Shown here: in pieces, positions 44,346-53,465 of the stretch | Layout of the letters: the number at the start of each line of letters is the position of its first letter | Position numbering within the stretch: position 1 is the first letter of the stretch | DNA from: Sulfuricella sp035530375 | Lineage (GTDB): Bacteria > Pseudomonadota > Gammaproteobacteria > Burkholderiales > Sulfuricellaceae | Assembly (NCBI GenBank): GCA_035530375.1 | Contig: DATKUY010000007.1 | Coordinates: 1-64,000 of the forward strand | Direction: 5' to 3' | DNA: 64,000 nucleotides | The notes under the pieces: generated by a model | What the model was told of the DNA's origin: nothing | The model's input: only the letters and a program-made list of their open reading frames with translations | Database searches by the model: none | Translations under genes and position numbers: made by a program

Positions 44346-45417
44346 TCTGCTTTTCCAGCGCCCATGCTACATGTTCGCGCACCAGCGCGGACGGATGGTC
44401 GAGGCGCAATCCTAGTGCGGCAGTGATCGTCGGTGCCGGTGGGGCGTTGCCCAAGCCGACGGCGATGTTGCGCAGCCAGCGTTCGTGCCCGATGCGACGG
44501 ATCGGGCTACCGGCCAGCCTGGCGTCGAATTCTTCCTGGTTCCACAAGAAAAGCTCGGCCAGTCGGGCGCTATCCAGTCCGTGGCGCATGGCAAAATCGG
44601 TTTCTTGGGTGATCTGGCCGAATTTGTTCCATGGGCACGCCAGTTGGCAGTCGTCGCAGCCGTAGATACGGTTCCCGATCAGCGGTCTGAGGTCAACGGG
44701 GATGCTGCCTTTCAACTCGATGGTGAGGTAGGAGATGCAGCGTCGCGCGTCCACCCGGTAAGGCGCAGTAATCGCCCCGGTGGGGCAGGCGTCGATGCAG
44801 CCGGTGCAGGTGCCGCAATGGTTGGCTTCGGGATCGTCGGTCGGCAGCGGCAGATCGGTATAGAGTTCACCGAGAAAAAACCATGACCCGGCCGCGCGCG
44901 ACAGCAGCAGCGAGTGTTTGCCGCGCCAGCCCAGCCCGCTGCGGCTGGCCAGTTCCACCTCCATCACCGGCGCGCTGTCGGTGAAGGCGCGAAACTGGAA
45001 CGGGCCGATTTCGTGCTGTATCCTTTCCGCCAGTTTTTGCAGGCGGGCGCGAACCAGCTTGTGGTAATCGCGTCCCAGCGCATAGCGCGAGACAAAGGCC
45101 TTGTCGCCATCTTCAAGCACGGCTGCACTGTCTCGCGCCTGAGGTGGGAAGTAGGACATTCGCGCCGTGATCACGCGCAGCGTGCCGGGTGCCAGTTCCT
45201 GCGGACGGCTGCGCTTGACGCCGTGGTTTGCCATATAATCCATCTCGCCATGGCAGCCCTGTTCCAGCCATTCCAGCAGATGTGCTTCGGCCTGGCCAAG
45301 GTCGGTGCCGGCGATGCCGACTGCCTGAAAGCCGAGTTCCATCCCCCAGGCCTTGATATTTTCGACGAGTTGCCGTAAATCCAGTTGGGAGTAATCAGTG
45401 AGTGTATCCACGTGCAT
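44329..45417 (-). CDS. queG: Epoxyqueuosine reductase
   Basis: The 362-residue cobalamin/Fe-S enzyme performs the last step of queuosine biosynthesis on tRNA. Two [4Fe-4S] motifs are visible (CGTCTGCIDACPTGAI and CDDCQLACPW), with the N-terminal cobalamin-binding domain and a C-terminal HEAT-like part (RNIAVGLGNAPP). The gene is divergent from tsaE and convergent with the cytochrome gene. Confidence 0.95.
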   Translation of the reverse strand: MHVDTLTDYSQLDLRQLVENIKAWGMELGFQAVGIAGTDLGQAEAHLLEWLEQGCHGEMDYMANHGVKRSRPQELAPGTLRVITARMSYFPPQARDSAAVLEDGDKAFVSRYALGRDYHKLVRARLQKLAERIQHEIGPFQFRAFTDSAPVMEVELASRSGLGWRGKHSLLLSRAAGSWFFLGELYTDLPLPTDDPEANHCGTCTGCIDACPTGAITAPYRVDARRCISYLTIELKGSIPVDLRPLIGNRIYGCDDCQLACPWNKFGQITQETDFAMRHGLDSARLAELFLWNQEEFDARLAGSPIRRIGHERWLRNIAVGLGNAPPAPTITAALGLRLDHPSALVREHVAWALEKQISRRA

Positions 45418-45435
45418 AGTTTAGATGAAAACCGC

Positions 45436-45903
45436 ATGACGCCGAAAATAACCCGCCATCTGGCCGATGAGAGCGCCACCGAGGCCTTTGGCGCGGAACT
45501 GGCCAAGGTGCTGAAACCGGGCCTGATGGTCACCCTCAGCGGCGACCTTGGCGCCGGCAAGACCGCATTGGTGCGCGCCATACTGCGTGCGCTCGGCTAT
45601 GTGGAAAAAGTGAAAAGTCCGACCTATACTTTGGTTGAACATTATGTGGTTTCTAGCTTATACTTATATCACTTTGATTTTTATCGCTTCAATGATCCTG
45701 ATGAATGGCACGAGGCGGGCTTTCGCGAATATTTCAACGAGAACTCGGTGTGCCTGGTCGAGTGGCCGGAAAAAGCGGGCGGCCTGCTGCCGCTGCCCGA
45801 TATCAAAATCTCCCTGAAAATCCGGGAGGTGGGGCGCGATGTGACAGTGGAAGCGGGTAGCGAGAAGGGCGGTCAATGCTTGAAAGATTTAAATTTGTTG
45901 TAA
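45436..45903 (+). CDS. tsaE: tRNA threonylcarbamoyladenosine biosynthesis ATPase
   Basis: The 155-residue protein has the Walker A motif GDLGAGKTALVRAIL, the SPTYTLVEHY segment and the LVEWPEKAG motif of TsaE, which works with TsaB and TsaD to make t6A. The ATG at 45436 is preferred to a frame opening at 45385, because family members start near MTPKITRHLADE. The last 28 nt overlap amiC. Confidence 0.95.
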   Translation: MTPKITRHLADESATEAFGAELAKVLKPGLMVTLSGDLGAGKTALVRAILRALGYVEKVKSPTYTLVEHYVVSSLYLYHFDFYRFNDPDEWHEAGFREYFNENSVCLVEWPEKAGGLLPLPDIKISLKIREVGRDVTVEAGSEKGGQCLKDLNLL

Positions 45904-47183
45904 GCCTTGCATTTCTTCTGATCGTAGCGGCAGGCGCGCATGCCGGGGTGAGTATCACTTCGGCCCGGGTCTGGCCGGCGTCCGATTACACGCGCGTGAC
46001 ACTCGAGTCCGCAACGCCAATCAAATACCAGTTCCTTTCCATCAAGGATCCAGACCGCCTGGTGATCGACCTCGAAGGCGTGGATATTGGCGCCGCACTG
46101 GAAGGCCTCGCTGCCAAGGTTGCAGCAAATGATCCCTACATCAAGCTGGTGCGCGTCGCCCGCAATAAACCGGGGGTGGTGCGGGTGGTGCTGGATCTTA
46201 AGGCTGAAGTCAAGCCGCAGATCTTCACGTTACCGCCTTACGGCGAATATGGACATCGTCTGGTGCTCGATCTTTACCCGCTGCAGCCGGTTGATCCACT
46301 GATGGCGTTGCTGGATAAACGTGATGCCGGAAGCCCGCCGGAAGGTGCCAACAAGGAGAGGGCGGATGAGAATGCTTTGGGGTTGACCATCGCCAAAACC
46401 TTGGAAAATCCGGGCAAGGAAAAGTCGCCCGAGGTCGCGAAGGCAGTGAGCAAGCCCGATGTGATGCGCCTGATCACCATTGCGATTGATGCAGGACACG
46501 GCGGTGAAGATCCGGGTGCACACGGCAAGAATGGTACCAATGAAAAGGATGTGACGCTGGCGATTGCACGCCGCCTGAAAGCCCAGGTGGATGCCGAACC
46601 GAACATGCGCGGCGTGTTGATCCGTGACGGAGATTTTTTCATTCCCCTGCATGGACGGGTAGTCAAGGCCCGCAATATGAAGGCCGACCTGTTCGTTTCA
46701 ATCCATGCCGACGCTTTCGTCAGGCCGGATGCACGTGGCTCTTCGGTATTCGCCCTGTCGGAACGCGGTGCAACATCGGCGGCGGCACGCTGGCTGGCAA
46801 AGAAGGAAAACGATGCCGACCTGATCGGCGGCGTAAATATTGACGTCAAGGACGTTTATCTCAAGCAGACCTTACTGGACCTGTCGCAAACCGCCACCAT
46901 CAACGATAGCCTCAAATTAGGCAAAGCGGTGCTTGGCAAGCTTGGCGGCATCAACTATCTGCATAAGGGGTCGGTGGAGCAAGCCGGTTTCGCCGTGCTG
47001 AAGTCGCCGGACATCCCGTCTATCCTGGTGGAAACTGCATTCATTTCCAACCCGGAAGAAGAGCTGAAACTCAAGGATGAGGACTACCAGAACAAAATTG
47101 CGGCAGCCATACTCGGCGGCGTCGAGCTCTATTTTGCCAAGAATCCGCCGCTGGCACGCTCAAAAATGGCCAGTATCAAATAG
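45876..47183 (+). CDS. amiC: N-acetylmuramoyl-L-alanine amidase
   Basis: The 435-residue periplasmic enzyme cleaves the peptide from muramic acid during septum splitting. It has a signal peptide (to about residue 23), an AMIN domain (about 27-130) for septal targeting and an Amidase_3 catalytic domain with zinc-site residues in AIDAGHGGEDPGAHG, NEKDV, SIHADAF and VETAFISNPEEE. Cluster order tsaE-amiC-mutL-miaA is typical for this class, here interrupted by a DsrC-like gene. Confidence 0.94.
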   Translation: MLERFKFVVSLAFLLIVAAGAHAGVSITSARVWPASDYTRVTLESATPIKYQFLSIKDPDRLVIDLEGVDIGAALEGLAAKVAANDPYIKLVRVARNKPGVVRVVLDLKAEVKPQIFTLPPYGEYGHRLVLDLYPLQPVDPLMALLDKRDAGSPPEGANKERADENALGLTIAKTLENPGKEKSPEVAKAVSKPDVMRLITIAIDAGHGGEDPGAHGKNGTNEKDVTLAIARRLKAQVDAEPNMRGVLIRDGDFFIPLHGRVVKARNMKADLFVSIHADAFVRPDARGSSVFALSERGATSAAARWLAKKENDADLIGGVNIDVKDVYLKQTLLDLSQTATINDSLKLGKAVLGKLGGINYLHKGSVEQAGFAVLKSPDIPSILVETAFISNPEEELKLKDEDYQNKIAAAILGGVELYFAKNPPLARSKMASIK

Positions 47184-47227
47184 CGGCAACAGAGGTGCAC
47201 CGGCGAGCGTCGGTGCGAACCAAAAGA

Positions 47228-47521
47228 TCAGACGCAGCCAGTTGGTTTGGGCAGACCGCCGTACTTGGTGATCGGTTTCATCGGGCCGGTCATCCATAGT
47301 TTGAACACGGCATTCTGTTCCTCGCCAATATATTTGGCGAATTTCCGAATCGGCGGCACGCTGCCGAATTCATCGAAGAATTCGCGGGCTTTCATGATTT
47401 GAGCCCATTTCACTTCGTCCAGCTTGTAGTTGTCCGCCTCGGCCATTGCGCCGCCAATTTCCGGCGTCCACGCGCTCATGTCAGCAAGATAGCCGTCGCC
47501 ATCACGTTCTGGTAGTTCCAT
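47228..47521 (-). CDS. DsrC/TusE-like sulfur carrier protein with a single C-terminal cysteine
   Basis: The 97-residue protein shows the DsrC family pattern: RDGDGYLADMSAWTPEIG, WAQIMKAREFFDEFGSVPPIRKFAKYI and the C-terminal arm ending GGLPKPTGCV. Only the penultimate-position Cys is present; the second arm cysteine of true DsrC is replaced (ITKYGG). That fits TusE or DsrC-like sulfurtransferase partners rather than DsrC of sulfite reduction. It sits on the minus strand between amiC and mutL. Its promoter region contains repeated AATAGTC half-sites. Confidence 0.9.
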   Translation of the reverse strand: MELPERDGDGYLADMSAWTPEIGGAMAEADNYKLDEVKWAQIMKAREFFDEFGSVPPIRKFAKYIGEEQNAVFKLWMTGPMKPITKYGGLPKPTGCV

Positions 47522-47597
47522 GATGATACCTCCTCAAAAAATTCGGGTTACCGATAGATTCAGACGCGCCAGAAGCAAAATTGTCTGATGCGACTGT

Positions 47598-47681
47598 AAA
47601 TAGTCAACATTGATCGCATGACTATTTTTAGACTGTGTCTTGGTGTTGGCATTAGACTATAACCAACAAAAATAGTCAACA
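47598..47681. promoter_or_regulatory. Cluster of AATAGTC half-sites upstream of the DsrC-like gene
   Basis: AAATAGTCAACA occurs at 47598-47609 and again at 47670-47681. Inverted copies GACTATTTTTA (47620-47630) and TAGACTAT (47653-47660) lie between. The arrangement is a plausible multi-site operator for the divergent DsrC-like and mutL genes; no regulator is identified. Confidence 0.45.
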
Positions 47682-47688
47682 ATTATTT

Positions 47689-47706
47689 GCATTCAGGCCT
47701 GAATGC
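47689..47706. repeat. Perfect 18-bp palindrome upstream of mutL
   Basis: GCATTCAGGCCTGAATGC reads the same on both strands. It lies between the AATAGTC cluster and the mutL -10 region and could be a dimeric regulator site. Confidence 0.5.
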
Positions 47707-47744
47707 TTCGCACAGCGCAGAATCAACAGCCCACGCATAAGGCG

Positions 47745-47750
47745 TATAAT
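47745..47750 (+). promoter_or_regulatory. Putative -10 element for mutL
   Basis: A perfect TATAAT lies 31 nt before the ATG at 47781. The -35 match is weak. Confidence 0.4.
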
Positions 47751-47780
47751 TCGGGAATTACATTTGTTGCGGGTTATCGC

Positions 47781-49547
47781 ATGTCTGTTATCCGGATCTT
47801 GCCAGATTTACTCATCGACCAGATCGCCGCCGGCGAGGTGGTGGAGCGCCCGGCATCGGCCTTGAAGGAAATGCTGGAAAACAGTGTGGACGCGGCGGCG
47901 GGTGAGATTGCGGTAACCCTGACGCAGGGCGGAATCAAGCTGTTGCGCGTTGCCGACGATGGTGTCGGCATCGTCGCGGAGGAACTTCCGCTGGCACTGG
48001 CGCGCCATGCCACCAGCAAGATCACTTCATTGACCGATCTGGAGTCGGTGCAGAGCCTTGGCTTTCGTGGCGAGGCGCTGGCCAGCATCGCCGCAGTCTC
48101 GCGTCTGGCGCTAACCAGCCGGCGGCGGAATGAGCGCCATGCCTGGAAAATAGAGGCGACCGGTGGCGAGATCGGCGGCCTGCAGCCGGCCGCGCTGGAC
48201 TCGGGCACGTTGCTGGAGGTGCAGGATCTGTATTTCAATACCCCGGCGCGGCGCAAATTCCTCAAGGCCGAAGCGACCGAATACGGCCATTGCGAGGAGA
48301 TGTTCCGACGCATCGCACTGGGCCATCCGGAAGTCGGCTTTTCCTTGCAGCACAACGCGCGCAAGGTCTGGCATCTGCCGGCTGGGACGATGGGGCGGAG
48401 AGCCGCCACCCTGCTCGGCGACGAGTTTTCCGCCGCATCCGTGGTGCTGGACGAACGCGCGGGAAACCTGCGCTTGTGGGGGCTGGCAAGTCTGCCGGGG
48501 TTCACGCGCGGCGGGCGCGATGCCCAGTATTTTTACGTCAATGGCCGTTTCGTGCGCGACAAGCTGATCAGCCATGCGATCCGCGAGGCATATAAGGACA
48601 TCCTGCACCACGACCGCCACCCGGCTTTTGTCCTGTTCCTCGAAATCGAACCGGAAGCGGTTGACGTCAACGTGCACCCGACCAAAATCGAGGTGCGCTT
48701 TCGCGATGCCCGTGCGCTCCACCAGTTCGTCTTTCACGCCCTGAACAAGGCCTTGTCGGCACCGATCAGAACCCGGCAGGTGGCGCCCGTCAAACCCCCG
48801 TCAACCACCTTTCACACCGGGGGAGTGTCTTCCTATGCCACTCAGCCGCACCAGACACAAATGTCGCTCGGCGTGGCGGAGCGCGCCAACCTCTATGAAA
48901 CCATGTTCGGCCGAATCGGCAAGCCGGAAGCGGCGCCCCAGTCCGAACAGCCGGAGCAGGAAATGCCGCCGCTGGGCTTCGCTCTGGGGCAACTGCACGG
49001 GGTTTACATTCTGGCGCAGAACGCGAAAGGGCTGGTGATTGTCGACATGCACGCCGCCCATGAGCGGATTACCTATGAAAAGCTGAAAGCGGTTCTCGAC
49101 AGCCACAGCGTCGCCATGCAGCCCTTGCTGATCCCGGTGTCGTTTCATGCCGGCGCGCTGGATGTCGCCGCAGTAGCGGAACATGGCGCGGTGCTGGCCG
49201 AATTGGGCTTTGAAATTGCGGCACTGTCGCCCACCACGCTGGCGGTGCGTGCGTTGCCGGCGCTGCTTGCCGATGCCGACCCGGTTTTGCTGGCGCGCGA
49301 TGTGTTGAAGGAGTTGCATGAATCAGGCGCCGCACGGGTGCTTGCCGAACGGCGCAACGAATTGCTGGCGACGCTTGCCTGCCATGCCTCGGTTCGTGCC
49401 AACAGAAAGCTCGCTGTGCCGGAAATGAATGCGCTGCTGCGGGAAATGGAGGCTGCCGAGCGTGCCGATCAGTGCAATCATGGCCGTCCCACCTGGCGCG
49501 AAATTTCCATGGAACAACTGGATGGCTTGTTCATGCGGGGGAAATAA
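47781..49547 (+). CDS. mutL: DNA mismatch repair protein
   Basis: The 588-residue protein has the GHKL ATPase motifs (DQIAAGEVVERPASALKE, VADDGVGI, GFRGEALASIAAVS) and the C-terminal dimerisation domain (MHAAHERITYEK and CNHGRPT near the end). The ATG at 47781 (MSVIRILPDLL) matches the family start; the frame is open 26 codons further upstream. It follows amiC with the DsrC-like gene between and precedes miaA. Confidence 0.97.
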   Translation: MSVIRILPDLLIDQIAAGEVVERPASALKEMLENSVDAAAGEIAVTLTQGGIKLLRVADDGVGIVAEELPLALARHATSKITSLTDLESVQSLGFRGEALASIAAVSRLALTSRRRNERHAWKIEATGGEIGGLQPAALDSGTLLEVQDLYFNTPARRKFLKAEATEYGHCEEMFRRIALGHPEVGFSLQHNARKVWHLPAGTMGRRAATLLGDEFSAASVVLDERAGNLRLWGLASLPGFTRGGRDAQYFYVNGRFVRDKLISHAIREAYKDILHHDRHPAFVLFLEIEPEAVDVNVHPTKIEVRFRDARALHQFVFHALNKALSAPIRTRQVAPVKPPSTTFHTGGVSSYATQPHQTQMSLGVAERANLYETMFGRIGKPEAAPQSEQPEQEMPPLGFALGQLHGVYILAQNAKGLVIVDMHAAHERITYEKLKAVLDSHSVAMQPLLIPVSFHAGALDVAAVAEHGAVLAELGFEIAALSPTTLAVRALPALLADADPVLLARDVLKELHESGAARVLAERRNELLATLACHASVRANRKLAVPEMNALLREMEAAERADQCNHGRPTWREISMEQLDGLFMRGK

Positions 49548-49550
49548 CGG

Positions 49551-49700
49551 TGATGGGTGATGATGAGGAATGGGTGATGAAAACCATTCGATCATCCTCC
49601 TCACTCCATTTGGCTTTCGGCTTGCCCGGCTTAGGCTGATGGCTTAAATATATGTCAACTCACCACTCGTCACCCATTCACCATTCCCCGCAATCGCCGC
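49551..49700. repeat. GGTGATGA-type inverted repeat around the miaA start
   Basis: Repeats of GGGTGATGA and GGAATGGGTGATGA (49553-49579) face CACTCGTCACCCATTCACC (49663-49681) on the other side of the miaA start. The inverted copy reaches into the first codons of miaA (HHSSPIHHSP). A similar element lies at the start of kdsB (56074-56133). Confidence 0.5.
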
Positions 49701-50617
49701 CGGCAATTTTCCTCATGGGCCCCACCGCCAGCGGCAAGACCGGGGTGGCGGTGGAATTGGTACAGCGCTTGCCGTGCGAGATCATCAGCGTGGATTCAGC
49801 CCTGGTTTACCGCGGCATGGACATCGGTACCGCCAAGCCGGATGCGGCGACGCTGGCGTTGGCGCCGCACCATCTGATCGACATCATCGATCCGACGCAA
49901 AGCTATTCCGCTGCGCAATTCCGGGCAGACGCACTGCGCCTGATGGCGGAGATCACCGCGCGCGGCAATATTCCCCTGCTGACCGGCGGCACCATGCTGT
50001 ATTTCAAGGCCTTGCAGCAGGGGCTGGACGACTTGCCGCAAGCCGACCCGGCCATTCGCGCCGCAATCGATGCGATGGCCACGGCAAACGGCTGGCCCGC
50101 AATGCATGCCGAATTGGCGCGACTCGACCCGGTGACGTCCGCGCGTCTTAACCCTGCCGATGGGCAGCGTATCCAGCGTGCTCTTGAAGTCTGCCAAATA
50201 ACCGGCAGGCCGATGTCGGAGTTGTTCGGGCAGGGAAACGCCGTGGAATTGCCCTATCGCGTTATTGCCCTGGCCTTGCAACCGGGCGACCGCGCCATAT
50301 TGCACGAGCGCATCGCGCAGCGTTTCGACGCCATGCTGGCACAGGGATTGATTGAGGAAGTGGAGCAATTGAGGCGGGAATTCGCGCTAGACCCTGCCAT
50401 GCCGTCGATGCGTTGCGTCGGCTACCGCCAGGCATGGCAATATCTGGATGGCGAATTTAGCTTGGCGGAACTTCGCGAAAAGGGCATTGCCGCTACACGC
50501 CAACTGGCAAAGCGGCAGCTGACCTGGTTGCGCGGTATGGAGAGCGTGGTTTCGTTCGACTGCCTGGAGCGGAATTTGTCTGCTGCGGTATTCGACTGGC
50601 TCAGTGGGGAACTGTGA
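49652..50617 (+). CDS. miaA: tRNA dimethylallyltransferase
   Basis: The 321-residue enzyme adds the dimethylallyl group to A37 of tRNA. The P-loop GPTASGKTGVAVEL, SVDSALVYRGMDIGTAKP and the LTGGTMLYFKAL motif are visible, as is the later RYGYRQ-like MRCVGYRQAW. The first ~16 residues are repeat-derived (His/Ser/Pro-rich) and may not be functional; no second start was preferred. Confidence 0.95.
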   Translation: MSTHHSSPIHHSPQSPPAIFLMGPTASGKTGVAVELVQRLPCEIISVDSALVYRGMDIGTAKPDAATLALAPHHLIDIIDPTQSYSAAQFRADALRLMAEITARGNIPLLTGGTMLYFKALQQGLDDLPQADPAIRAAIDAMATANGWPAMHAELARLDPVTSARLNPADGQRIQRALEVCQITGRPMSELFGQGNAVELPYRVIALALQPGDRAILHERIAQRFDAMLAQGLIEEVEQLRREFALDPAMPSMRCVGYRQAWQYLDGEFSLAELREKGIAATRQLAKRQLTWLRGMESVVSFDCLERNLSAAVFDWLSGEL

Positions 50618-50742
50618 AGCTAAAAACGGCTCGGCCACGGATGCACACGGATTAACACGGATGGTTGAGCATAAATCATCGGCCTCTGAACTCTTCGGCG
50701 TCCCCCGCGTCCTCATGCGGTTCAACAGACTTTCCCCTGAAG

Positions 50743-52119
50743 TTATTTTGAAGGCTTCTGCTCGTTTTTGACTCCGGACGCGGCATTCATTTCCTCGATT
50801 ACTTTTTTCAGCCCCTGCGCGCTTTCCTTGGTATTCTTGCCGTTGATGATCAGCACCCCTCCTCTGGGCACGGTTGCCGAAGCGCCTGCCTGCCTGGCAG
50901 TGGGGGAGCGCCGATTCTTCAGCTCCTCGATTTGTGCTTGCATTTCCTGATTTTGTTTTCGCAATGCTTCGATCTGTGCCTGGATGTCGGTGTTGGCTGA
51001 TGCGGGGGCAGCCGCAGCCCGAGATTCCGCAGCGGCAAGGTCCGCGGCCGTGGCTTGTGCTGCGGCCTCTGCTTTAGCCTGCGCAGTTGCCTCGGCCTGC
51101 GCAGTTGCCTCAGCCTGTGCCGCTGCCTTAGCCTGTTCATCTGCTTCAGCCTGCGCGGCCGCTTCAGCCTGTGCAGTTGCCCCGGCCTGTGCTTGTGCCG
51201 CTGCTTCGGCCAGGGCTGTTGCTTCGGCCTGTGCTTTTGCTGCTGCTTCAGTCAGTGCTGCGGCATCAGTCGGTTTTGGTGCGAGCGCCTCGGCTGGTTT
51301 TTTTTCTTTTTGTGCCGTAGGCGGTGGCGCTTTCTGATGCGGCGGCTGCAGCCATTTCCAGGCGCCAAAACCGCCTCCTATGAGCATGATCAGAAGTACA
51401 AGCACAATCCATTTTCTTTTCCCATGTTTGCCGGTGGGCTGTTCTGATTCCTCTTCATCTTCTTCAAGTTTTTTGTCCACTCGTCCGCCAGAGCTCCTGA
51501 GGCGCGAATCCGGCGTTTTTTTATCTGCGTGTTTGGCAGGGAGTTCAGATACGTCTTCCTCATTGGGCTCGTTCTTTTTGCGGGAAAGCCGCAGGACGTT
51601 TTTCAGCCGGTACAGCCAGCCCGGCTTGACCGGCTCTTCCTGTTCTTCATCTGGCTGCTTTTTGTTTGTGCGCCCGGCAGGAAGTTCGGTTTCATTTTCC
51701 GCATCATCGGATTCGCTTTTTTTGCGTGAGGGCTGCAGCGCTTTTTTCAGGCGGGCAAGCAAGCTTGCCTTGACCGGTTCGGATTCGGTTTCCTCCGCGG
51801 TGATTGTTTCATCCGGCTGAAGCTTTTTGTCGTCTTTATGATGCTCGGCAGCGCTGGCGGGTTTTTCCATCTTTTTGTCGAGAGACATCATTTCAACCGG
51901 CGGATGCTTCCCGGCAGCATGTTCGATCAGGGTTTCAGGCTCTTCCTTGTCATCGGGGTCGCTCTTTTTACGGGAGGGCAGCAGAGCGCCTTTCAGGCGT
52001 GTGAACCAGCCTGGCTTGACTGGCTCCTGGCCGGCTTCATCGGCAGCGATGGTTTCGTCGGTGGCGCCTTCGCCATTTTCTTCGGCCACAGCTTTCTTTT
52101 TCCAGAATCTGAAATTCAT
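50743..52119 (-). CDS. Membrane protein with three repeated amphipathic motifs and Ala-rich coiled coil
   Basis: The family of this 458-residue protein was not recognised. The cytosolic N-terminal half has three copies of EPVKxxxLxRLKxALxxSRKKS followed by acidic residues (about 32-57, 114-139 and 162-187), two of them preceded by DETI. A membrane helix (about 237-254) leads to a Pro-rich stretch and then a long Ala/Gln/Glu coiled coil (about 280-370, AEAxAQAxA pattern as in TolA) and a C-terminal domain of about 80 residues including a GGVLIINGKN segment. It overlaps the stop of xseA by 4 nt, so the two are co-transcribed. The basic repeats may contact membrane or nucleic acid; this is inference. 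Confidence 0.8.
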   Translation of the reverse strand: MNFRFWKKKAVAEENGEGATDETIAADEAGQEPVKPGWFTRLKGALLPSRKKSDPDDKEEPETLIEHAAGKHPPVEMMSLDKKMEKPASAAEHHKDDKKLQPDETITAEETESEPVKASLLARLKKALQPSRKKSESDDAENETELPAGRTNKKQPDEEQEEPVKPGWLYRLKNVLRLSRKKNEPNEEDVSELPAKHADKKTPDSRLRSSGGRVDKKLEEDEEESEQPTGKHGKRKWIVLVLLIMLIGGGFGAWKWLQPPHQKAPPPTAQKEKKPAEALAPKPTDAAALTEAAAKAQAEATALAEAAAQAQAGATAQAEAAAQAEADEQAKAAAQAEATAQAEATAQAKAEAAAQATAADLAAAESRAAAAPASANTDIQAQIEALRKQNQEMQAQIEELKNRRSPTARQAGASATVPRGGVLIINGKNTKESAQGLKKVIEEMNAASGVKNEQKPSK

Positions 52120-53465
52120 CGGCCATCCTCCTTGCTAATTACTCCGGCGGCGGCACTGCCGCGTGCGAAGGTGATGGAAAGTACTTCGTTCAGCACAATT
52201 TCAGCACTGTCGCGGACAATTTTCCCATCAGACGAGCGCACCATGCTGAAGCCGCGTTCGAGTACCGATTGCGGGTTGAGATGGGCGAGACTGGCCTGCA
52301 GTCGTTGCAGTGCGGTTTGGTGGCCCTGCATCTGGCGGGCCAGGGAATGTCGCAGGCGCTGCGCCAATTCTCGCTGCTGCGCCTCGTGCGCGGCGATGTC
52401 GGGTTTTGCCGTGGCCAGGCGATGGGCCAGTTTTTGCAGCCGCCACCCTTGTTCGGCAAGTGCGTGGTCAACGGTGTTATTCAGGCGTTGGCCCAAGTGG
52501 CCGAGGTGTGTCAGGCGTGCGTTTAGCCGCTCACCTGGATGGACCAGCCGGCGCGACAGATAATCCATCTGCTGCATATGCTGCTCGAGTTTCTGTCGCA
52601 GGCGGCGGCTCAGGCGGCTATGCACGGCTTCAAGCCGGCGCAGCAGGTCGGTGCGGCTGGGGCTGGCCAGTTCTGCCGCGGCAGTCGGAGTGGGTGCGCG
52701 CCGGTCGGCGACGAAATCGCTGATGGTGATGTCGGTTTCGTGGCCGACGCCGCTGACGACCGGGATGGTGCAGGTATGGATTGCCCGTGCCACGGTTTCT
52801 TCGTTGAAGGCCCACAGGTCTTCGATGCTGCCGCCGCCGCGACAGACGATCAGCACGTCGCATTCGTCGCGCCTGGCGGCAGTGCGAATCGCCTCGGCGA
52901 TTTTTGCTGCCGCACCCTCCCCTTGTACCGGGGTGGGGTAGAGGATAAGCGGGATCGAGGGCATGCGCCGCCGTAGGGTGGTGATCACATCGCGCAGCGC
53001 GGCGGCAGTGGGGGAGGTGACGATGCCGATCTGTCCGGGAAAGGTGGGCAGGTGTTTTTTGCCCGCTTCGTCGAATAGCCCCTCCTTTTCCAGGCGTGCC
53101 TTGAGTTTTGCATAAGCTTCGTACAGCGCTCCCAGTCCGGCACGCCGGATGTTTTCGACGTTGAGCTGATATTCTCCGCGCGGTTCATACAGGGTTACCA
53201 GGGCGCGCACCTCGATCTGGTCGCCGTTGCGCGGCAGCCAGTCGAGGTATTGATTTTTGTGGCGAAACATCGCACAGCGCACTTGGGCAAGGCTGTCCTT
53301 GAGGGAAAAATACCAGTGCCCCGACGCAGCGGCGGTAAAATTGGATATTTCACCGGAGATCCATGTCAGAGAGAAATTCTGCTCCAGTAACTGTCTTGCG
53401 CGGCGATTCAGTTCGCTGACGCCGATGACTGGAGACTCCACTGTAAGTGCAGGGGGCAAATGCAT
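52116..53465 (-). CDS. xseA: Exodeoxyribonuclease VII large subunit
   Basis: The 449-residue protein has the OB-fold N-terminus (SLTWISGEISNFTAAASGHWYFSLKD), the central catalytic domain (GIVTSPTAAALRDVITTL, VLIVCRGGGSIEDLWAFNEE, VSGVGHETDITISDFVADRRAPTPTAAAE) and a coiled-coil C-terminus. It degrades single-stranded DNA with XseB, which is not encoded nearby. Confidence 0.96.
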   Translation of the reverse strand: MHLPPALTVESPVIGVSELNRRARQLLEQNFSLTWISGEISNFTAAASGHWYFSLKDSLAQVRCAMFRHKNQYLDWLPRNGDQIEVRALVTLYEPRGEYQLNVENIRRAGLGALYEAYAKLKARLEKEGLFDEAGKKHLPTFPGQIGIVTSPTAAALRDVITTLRRRMPSIPLILYPTPVQGEGAAAKIAEAIRTAARRDECDVLIVCRGGGSIEDLWAFNEETVARAIHTCTIPVVSGVGHETDITISDFVADRRAPTPTAAAELASPSRTDLLRRLEAVHSRLSRRLRQKLEQHMQQMDYLSRRLVHPGERLNARLTHLGHLGQRLNNTVDHALAEQGWRLQKLAHRLATAKPDIAAHEAQQRELAQRLRHSLARQMQGHQTALQRLQASLAHLNPQSVLERGFSMVRSSDGKIVRDSAEIVLNEVLSITFARGSAAAGVISKEDGR

